Positions 59,506-64,000 of a DNA stretch of 64,000 nt are shown piece by piece; positions within the stretch are counted from its first letter, which is position 1, and each line of letters opens with the position of its first letter. Both the position numbers and the translations under genes were made by a program. Origin of the DNA: Actinomadura macra NBRC 14102 (GTDB taxonomy: Bacteria > Actinomycetota > Actinomycetes > Streptosporangiales > Streptosporangiaceae); NCBI RefSeq assembly GCF_001552215.1, contig NZ_BCQT01000019.1, positions 248,001-312,000 of the forward strand, in the 5' to 3' direction. The notes under the pieces are model-generated. The model did not search any database and was not told where the DNA came from. It saw only the letters and a program-made list of their open reading frames with translations.

Positions 59506-60267
59506 TCAGCCCTGGCGTTCGGCGGACAGCCGCTGGGAGATCGTGTGCTGGAGCCGCTGGAGCCCGGAGGTGCCGACCAGGCCGATCTGGCCTTCCAGGT
59601 CCCGCAGCAGGACGTCCTCGTTCATCACGACCTCGGACGACTGCATCAGCACGGTGCCCTGCCCGGAGAAGTCGAACTGGTGCTCCTCACCCGAGGATCC
59701 CCCGACACCGAAGATCATCCGCGCCGCGCCGAACGCGCCGCGCATGTAGGAGTGGTCGTAGTGGTGGCACGGGGACGGGCAGTCGGCCCAGCCGAGCAGC
59801 GCCTGCGGGTCCACCCTGATCGGCGGTTCGACGAAATGGACCGGCCCGTTGGAGGCGGCGACGAACCGTCCCGTCCCGATGAGCGTGAGGAACCCCGGGA
59901 TGATCGACTGCTTGAGCTCCAGGCCCGGCTCGAACGCCAGCAGGTTCCCGGCCCGGACGGTGAGGTTCCCCTGGTCCAGGTCGAAGGAGTTGACGTCGAA
60001 CCCGCGGTCGGCCAGGACGAGCTTGCCCTGCCCCTGCGCGACGATCCAGTCGTGCGCGTACAGCGGGGAGTTGAAGGTGTGCGCGACCAGCGCGTCCAGC
60101 GGGCCCGCCGACAGCGCCTCGAACCTGATCTGCCCGTAGTAGGCGATCATCTTGCCCTTCTGCGCGAACCACTGCCCGTTGAGGTCGACGCTGAAGGCGT
60201 AGGGGTTGACGTTGTCGTTGGACGGGAGCGTCCCGGCGTTCCAGGTCTGCGTGCCGAACATGCTCAC
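59506..60267 (-). CDS. AIM24 family protein (third of three)
   Basis: 253 residues, largest of the three. Repeating beta-strand pattern with GKMIAYYGQIRFEALSAG, GQGKLVLADRGFDVNSFDLDQG, LTVRAGNLLAFEPGLEL, and a Cys/His-containing insertion (ADCPSPCHHYDHSYMRG) absent from its two neighbours. The C-terminal helix (LLRDLEGQIGLVGTSGLQRLQ) is also specific to this copy. GTG 60267 or ATG 60261; the upstream gene stops at 60270. Function unknown. Confidence 0.85.
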   Translation of the reverse strand: MSMFGTQTWNAGTLPSNDNVNPYAFSVDLNGQWFAQKGKMIAYYGQIRFEALSAGPLDALVAHTFNSPLYAHDWIVAQGQGKLVLADRGFDVNSFDLDQGNLTVRAGNLLAFEPGLELKQSIIPGFLTLIGTGRFVAASNGPVHFVEPPIRVDPQALLGWADCPSPCHHYDHSYMRGAFGAARMIFGVGGSSGEEHQFDFSGQGTVLMQSSEVVMNEDVLLRDLEGQIGLVGTSGLQRLQHTISQRLSAERQG

Positions 60268-60269
60268 GG

Positions 60270-60923
60270 TCAGATCTTCCTCTCGCTGGCCTGGACGTAG
60301 ACGACACCGGAGCCGCTCAGTTCCAGCTGGAAGCCCTCGCCGGACCCGCGTCCGATCAGGTCCCGCAGCCCCACCGCGGTGGTGAGCTTGTTCTGCACCT
60401 GACCGCGGTGCGCCACGTACGCCTGCGGATCGACGTGGACGGGACGCTGCGGGCTGATCGGCAACTCCATGACGCCGCCGTGCGACAGCAGCCCGCACGA
60501 CCCGTGCCCGGCCAGGGTCGTGGTGAACAGCCCCTGGCCGGTGACCGCGCCGCGGATGACGCCGCGGACGCCGCCCTGCTCGCCCATGAACATCGTCCCG
60601 ACCTGGAGGGTCGCGTCGTGCACCAGCAGCCGGTCGGCCTCGACGTAGAGGTTGTCGGCGCCGTTCAGGTCGACGACGGTGACGTGCAGCCCGCCATGCC
60701 CGAACATGACGGTGCCCTGGCCGGTCACGTGCATCATCGCGGTCCGTTCGCCGGCGACGGCGCGCCCGAGGGTGCCGCCGATGCCCTGCCCGGCGGTGGC
60801 GGACGGCGCGAACGACACCGGCCCGGCGTAGGCGAGCATGGCGCCGCGCTTGCTGTAGACCTCCTGCCCCGGACCGACCGGCACCTGGAGCATCTTGGAG
60901 TTGATCGACTGGTATCCCGGCAT
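60270..60923 (-). CDS. AIM24 family protein (second of three)
   Basis: 217 residues, the shortest form, starting MPGYQSINSKMLQVPVGPGQ, which fits the AIM24 entry (NSKM...RGAMLAYAGPVSF). The double-psi-like repeats end in YVAHRGQVQNKLTT and GEGFQLELSGSGVVYVQ. Start ATG 60923 shares a base with the previous stop (TGATG), so the genes are translationally coupled. AIM24 proteins are named for a yeast mitochondrial biogenesis factor; their bacterial role is unknown. Confidence 0.87.
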   Translation of the reverse strand: MPGYQSINSKMLQVPVGPGQEVYSKRGAMLAYAGPVSFAPSATAGQGIGGTLGRAVAGERTAMMHVTGQGTVMFGHGGLHVTVVDLNGADNLYVEADRLLVHDATLQVGTMFMGEQGGVRGVIRGAVTGQGLFTTTLAGHGSCGLLSHGGVMELPISPQRPVHVDPQAYVAHRGQVQNKLTTAVGLRDLIGRGSGEGFQLELSGSGVVYVQASERKI

Positions 60924-61561
60924 CAGATCTCCAAGATTCCGCCGCGCTCGGCGGGCTGGACGTAGACCAGGCCGTGGCCCTGGTACCGGAACTGCACGCT
61001 CTCCCCTGATCCCTGGCCGAGCACCGTCCGCCAGTTGACGTCGGTGACGACGTCCTGCTGGAGCTGCCCGTGATGGGCGACGTAGGCGTGCGGGTCGACG
61101 CACAGCGGCATCTGCGGCGTCACCTCCAGCGCTATCGCGGGCCCGTCCGACAGCACCGCGACCGTGCCGTGCCCGTCGACCTTGGTGGTGGCGAGGCCCT
61201 GCCCCGTGCCCATCCCCCGCAGGCCGATGAACTGGACGCCGGTCTTCAGATTCCCGTCCAGTGCCAGCAGGCTGTCGGACTCCACGAAAAGCGTGTCGCC
61301 CGCGAGCTGGACGAGCGTGACCTCGGTCGCCTCGCTCGCCAGGTACACCGTCCCCTGCCCAGTGATCTCCATGAGGGTCATCCCCTCACCGGCGATCTTC
61401 CGCTTCAGGGCCCCGCGCAGGCCCTCGCCCCCGGTCATGCCCTGCCGTTTGAACGCCATCTGCCCCTCGTAGGCGACCATGGAGCCGTTCAGCGCCCGGA
61501 TGGTCTCCCCCGCGAGATCGACGGCGAGCATTTTCGAGCCGTTCATTCGAAATTGCGCCAC
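60923..61561 (-). CDS. AIM24 family protein (first of three)
   Basis: 212 residues. NGSKMLAVDLAGETIRALNGSMVAYEGQMAFKRQ, then ITGQGTVYLASEATEVTLVQL, YVAHHGQLQQDVVTDVNW and GESVQFRYQGHGLVYVQPAERGG: the AIM24 pattern. The start is uncertain; GTG 61561 (VAQFRMNGSKM) or ATG 61546. A TATGTT box lies upstream. First of a three-gene coupled unit, each copy diverged from the others enough to suggest different roles. Confidence 0.84.
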   Translation of the reverse strand: MAQFRMNGSKMLAVDLAGETIRALNGSMVAYEGQMAFKRQGMTGGEGLRGALKRKIAGEGMTLMEITGQGTVYLASEATEVTLVQLAGDTLFVESDSLLALDGNLKTGVQFIGLRGMGTGQGLATTKVDGHGTVAVLSDGPAIALEVTPQMPLCVDPHAYVAHHGQLQQDVVTDVNWRTVLGQGSGESVQFRYQGHGLVYVQPAERGGILEI

Positions 61562-61647
61562 GGACGGAGAACATACCGGCACCTGGCCTGATCGCACCGG
61601 CGCGTTGCCGGTCCGTTGCGTCCGCGGATCAGGAAGGATATGTCCTC

Positions 61648-62043
61648 ATGTGGATCGCTCCCGAACGCCGCAGCCTCAGCCGGTGGGCCGTACCCGGGCT
61701 CGTCTTGGGTGCGGGGGTGGTGGTCGGGGTCGTGCTGGCCGCCGATGGGCGGTCCGGGACGGCCCTCGTCGCGCTCGCCGCCCTGATCGGGTACTCGGCG
61801 TACCTGGCGTACCGGCGCAACGAGCCCGCGCTGCCGCTCAGCGAGGGCTTCGGCTCGGGCCACCGGGCACGCGCGCACCTGCGGGCGGCGGCGATGACCG
61901 GCGACGTGCTCACCGTGGCGGTGGTCGGGGCGCTGGTGGTGCAGGCGCTGCGCGGCGCCGACATCACCGTCTACGCCTGGCTCGCGGCGCTCGCGGGCGC
62001 GACGTATCTGCTGTCAGCCCTCGCCGGCGGGCGCGGGCTGTGA
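61648..62043 (+). CDS. Small membrane protein of unknown function
   Basis: 131 residues with about four hydrophobic segments: AVPGLVLGAGVVVGVVLAA, GTALVALAALIGYSAYLAY, VLTVAVVGALVVQAL and VYAWLAALAGATYLLSALAG. Middle loop GHRARAHLRAAAMTGD is basic. ATG 61648 follows GGAAGGA. No family recognised. Divergent from the AIM24 unit with 86 bp between. Confidence 0.68.
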   Translation: MWIAPERRSLSRWAVPGLVLGAGVVVGVVLAADGRSGTALVALAALIGYSAYLAYRRNEPALPLSEGFGSGHRARAHLRAAAMTGDVLTVAVVGALVVQALRGADITVYAWLAALAGATYLLSALAGGRGL

Positions 62044-62160
62044 TCGGATGGGCCGCATCCCGTGACATGCACCGCGACCTGCGCTGATGCCCGGCGAATT
62101 GTTGGTTAACTTCTCCTGACAACTACCGTTTCGGGGGAGTAGGGGGGACATGATGCGGCT

Positions 62161-63288
62161 GTGTCAGCCGTTGAAGTCCTGCTCCCGGCGCGTGCGGTGT
62201 TCCATCCGGTGGTCGATCTCGGCACCGGCACCGTCGTGGCCGTGGAGACGCACGCGGGCCCGCCCGCCGCGTCCAGTCCGTCGCCACGGGTCGATCCCGC
62301 GGCGGACGACGTCCGGCGCGCGGTCGAGGCGGCCCGAGCGACAGCGGACCTGGGCACCCCCCTTCCGCTGCAGATCGGCCTGCGGGCCGAGACCCTGACC
62401 CACGGAGACGCCTTCCTCGGCGAGTTGCATCACGGGCTCGGGGAGACGGGACGGCGTCCACAAGAGTTCATCATCTGCGTCGCGGGCGGTTTCCCGCCCG
62501 CGCAACGGCCGACCGTCGCCGCCGCCCTCTCGGGGCTGCGGCGGGCCGGCTACCTCGTCGGCCTCGCGGGCCTCGGCGCCGGGCATGCGCCGCTGGACCT
62601 GCTGGTGGACGGCGCGTCCTATTTACTGAAACTCGATCCCGAGCTGGCCCGCAGGGCCCGCGCGGAGCCACGCCGCTCGGCGCTGGTGGCGAGCCTGGTG
62701 GAGCTGGCGCACCGGCTCGGCACGCACGTCCTGGCGCCCGGGCTGGCCACGCAGGACCAGGTGGTGCACCTGCGCGAGCTGGGCGTCCGGCTCGTCCAGG
62801 GGCCGGCGCTCGCACCGCCGGAGTGGCGGCCGGGGATGCCCATCACCGTGCCGGTCGCCGCACGCGACGAACCGACGCCGCAGGACCTCGGGCTCGGCCC
62901 GCGCGTCTCGGAGTTCACGCTGCCTGCGGTGACCCTGCCGCACACCGCGACCGCGGACGAGGTGCTGAACGTGCTCAACGCCGAGACGGGCATCACCAGC
63001 GTCATCCTGGTCGACGAGCGGCAGCGGCCCCGCTCGACGGTGGACCGGACCCGGTTCCTGCTGCGGCTGTCCGGCGCGTACGGGCACGCCCTGCACGCCC
63101 ACCGGCCGGCGGCGCGGTTGGCCGACCCGCCCCGTCCGGTGCCGCGCACGGTTCCGGCCGTGGCGGCGCTCCGGGCGGCCGGGAAGGAGGAGGAACGGGT
63201 CTACGACGACCTGGTCGTGGTGGACGAGGTCGGGCGCTGCCTCGGCATCGTCCGCGTGGCCGACCTGATCCGCAGCCTGTCCCCCTGA
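62161..63288 (+). CDS. Degenerate EAL domain with C-terminal CBS pair
   Basis: 375 residues. Residues 1-215 follow the EAL phosphodiesterase fold: FHPVVDLGTGTVVAVETHAG (EAL is ETH), PLQIGLRAETL (Asn of NLS is Gly), EFIICVAGGFPP (Glu of EITE is Val) and GYLVGLAGLGAGHAPLDLL (DDFGTG is AGLGAG), then LLKLDPELAR. The metal-binding Glu, Asn and Asp residues are all gone, so it should not cleave c-di-GMP. Residues about 245-375 form a CBS-like pair ending RCLGIVRVADLIRSLSP. GTG 62161 is used; the ribosome binding site is 14 bp away. A c-di-GMP or nucleotide sensor is possible. Confidence 0.75.
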   Translation: MSAVEVLLPARAVFHPVVDLGTGTVVAVETHAGPPAASSPSPRVDPAADDVRRAVEAARATADLGTPLPLQIGLRAETLTHGDAFLGELHHGLGETGRRPQEFIICVAGGFPPAQRPTVAAALSGLRRAGYLVGLAGLGAGHAPLDLLVDGASYLLKLDPELARRARAEPRRSALVASLVELAHRLGTHVLAPGLATQDQVVHLRELGVRLVQGPALAPPEWRPGMPITVPVAARDEPTPQDLGLGPRVSEFTLPAVTLPHTATADEVLNVLNAETGITSVILVDERQRPRSTVDRTRFLLRLSGAYGHALHAHRPAARLADPPRPVPRTVPAVAALRAAGKEEERVYDDLVVVDEVGRCLGIVRVADLIRSLSP

Positions 63289-63297
63289 GCCGGTCCC

Positions 63298-63323
63298 GGG
63301 CGGCCGTCGACTGACGGCGGCCC
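63298..63323. terminator. Hairpin between convergent EAL-CBS and response regulator genes
   Basis: GGGCGGCCGTC and GACGGCGGCCC pair with one mismatch around a GACT-type tetraloop, 10 bp after the EAL-CBS stop and 34 bp before the convergent regulator stop. Confidence 0.6.
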
Positions 63324-63356
63324 GCCGGAGAGTCCTCTGAGAGCGACGCTGGGGCG

Positions 63357-64000
63357 TCAGACGGGCCCGGGTGATCCGTTGTGGCCACCCGGGCCCGGCG
63401 ACCCGCCGGCGGCCGTCTCCTGCGCGAGGATGGCCGCCTGGACGCGGCTACGCAGCCCCAGTTTGCCCAGAATGCGGCTGACGTGAGTCTTGGTGGTGGT
63501 CTCGGCCATGTCCAGCCGCCGCGCGATCTCCCCGTTGGACAGCCCCTCGCCGAGACAGCCGAAGACCTCACGCTCACGCGGGGTGAGGTCGTGCAGGCCC
63601 GGCCCCCCGGGCGGTGCGGCGGGCCGCGCCGCGAACGCCCCGATCAGCCTGCGGGTGACCCGCGGGGCGATGATCCCCTCCCCGGCCGCCACGGTCCGCA
63701 CCGCCTCCACCAGCCGGTCGGCGTCGACGTCCTTGAGCAGGAACCCCGCCGCGCCCGCCCGCAGCGCGCCGAAGACGTACTCGTCCAGGTCGAAGGTCGT
63801 CAGCACGAGCACGTCCACGATGCCGGCGATCTCCCGGGTCGCGCTGATGCCGTCCAGCCGGGGCATCCGCACGTCCATGAGCACCACATCGGGGCGCAGC
63901 TCGCGGGCCAGCGCCACCGCCGCCTCCCCGTCGGCGGCCTCGCCGACGACCCGCACGTCCGGCGCCGCCCCCAGGATCAGCACCAGCCCGGCGCGCACCG
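63357..64000 (-). CDS. NarL/FixJ family response regulator (partial, N terminus beyond the edge)
   Basis: About 214 codons are in the window; the receiver domain's first residues (the DDQ-type acidic pair) lie past the right edge. Visible: LVRAGLVLILGAAPDVRVVGEA, phosphoacceptor Asp in VVLMDVRMPRLDG, Thr in VLTTFDLDEYV and Lys in FLLKDVDADRLVEAVRTVAAG. The C-terminal LuxR HTH is LTPREREVFGCLGEGLSNGEIARRL with MAETTTKTHVSRILGKLGLRSRVQAAI. A sensor kinase gene is likely just outside the window. Confidence 0.93.
   Translation of the reverse strand, partial: VRAGLVLILGAAPDVRVVGEAADGEAAVALARELRPDVVLMDVRMPRLDGISATREIAGIVDVLVLTTFDLDEYVFGALRAGAAGFLLKDVDADRLVEAVRTVAAGEGIIAPRVTRRLIGAFAARPAAPPGGPGLHDLTPREREVFGCLGEGLSNGEIARRLDMAETTTKTHVSRILGKLGLRSRVQAAILAQETAAGGSPGPGGHNGSPGPV

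Overview
The window reads as chromosomal DNA of a high-GC filamentous actinomycete. GC is very high, third codon positions are strongly GC-biased, start codons overlap stop codons (ATGA, GTGA) throughout, several genes look leaderless, and typical actinomycete families are present (PF04672 methyltransferase, MocR/YczE pair, DUF3099, DUF6457, AIM24 triplet, EphD-like fusion, IcmF). A member of the Streptosporangiales such as Actinomadura is a reasonable guess, but that is inference. There are no phage genes, insertion sequences or CRISPR arrays, and one tRNA gene.

Layout. 1-2342: the N-terminal half of a fused isobutyryl-CoA mutase (icmF, running off the left edge) diverges from a MarR regulator across a palindrome-rich promoter. 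2332-7144: an alpha/beta hydrolase, tryptophan 2,3-dioxygenase and kynurenine 3-monooxygenase, and a drug-type MFS exporter. 7176-9473: molybdenum cofactor genes (moaA, mobA, a DUF6457 gene) and a small Cys/His protein. 9665-15025: lipase-like hydrolase, sensor kinase, MMPL transporter and response regulator in one direction. 15339-18546: nucleotidyltransferase, a PadR unit with an Ala-rich partner, and an SAM methyltransferase. 18610-25687: rtcB and what looks like a damaged selenocysteine locus (selB, selD, tRNA-Sec), interrupted by prpE and a GlsB-type membrane protein. 25715-29348: AraC regulator with a divergent NmrA-type protein, two membrane proteins and fdhD. 29457-32871: EphD-like hydrolase/dehydrogenase fusion and a phytoene-desaturase-like flavoprotein.

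32928-43556 is a coherent catabolic island under one TetR regulator. It holds a tricarballylate-dehydrogenase-like flavoprotein, an alcohol and an aldehyde dehydrogenase, an MFS carboxylate transporter, an alpha/beta hydrolase, a MaoC-type hydratase with a second lipid-binding-like domain, and an 810-residue fusion of an AMP-forming acyl-CoA ligase with a citryl-CoA lyase domain. Together these could take up an ester, alcohol or acid, oxidise it to a carboxylate, desaturate, activate, hydrate and cleave it by retro-aldol chemistry. The fusion would be an AMP-forming counterpart of ATP-citrate lyase. This is the best candidate for an undescribed system.

43604-64000 holds ordinary accessory and housekeeping genes: an MFS remnant, CBS protein, MocR/YczE pair, glycerate kinase, LD-carboxypeptidase, sulfotransferase, ABC exporter, secreted S15 peptidase, enoyl-CoA hydratase, small HTH protein, ABC-F ATPase, VOC protein, three AIM24 genes in a row, a degenerate EAL-CBS protein and a truncated NarL-type regulator at the right edge.

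The second main finding is the selenocysteine locus. SelD keeps its fold but has lost the catalytic Lys and three of four metal-binding Asp residues. SelB has lost its switch I segment and the G3 His. The tRNA-Sec has mismatches in its D and anticodon stems while its acceptor, variable and T arms remain perfect. No selA is present in the window. Either selenocysteine use is being lost without frameshifts, or the proteins have been repurposed.
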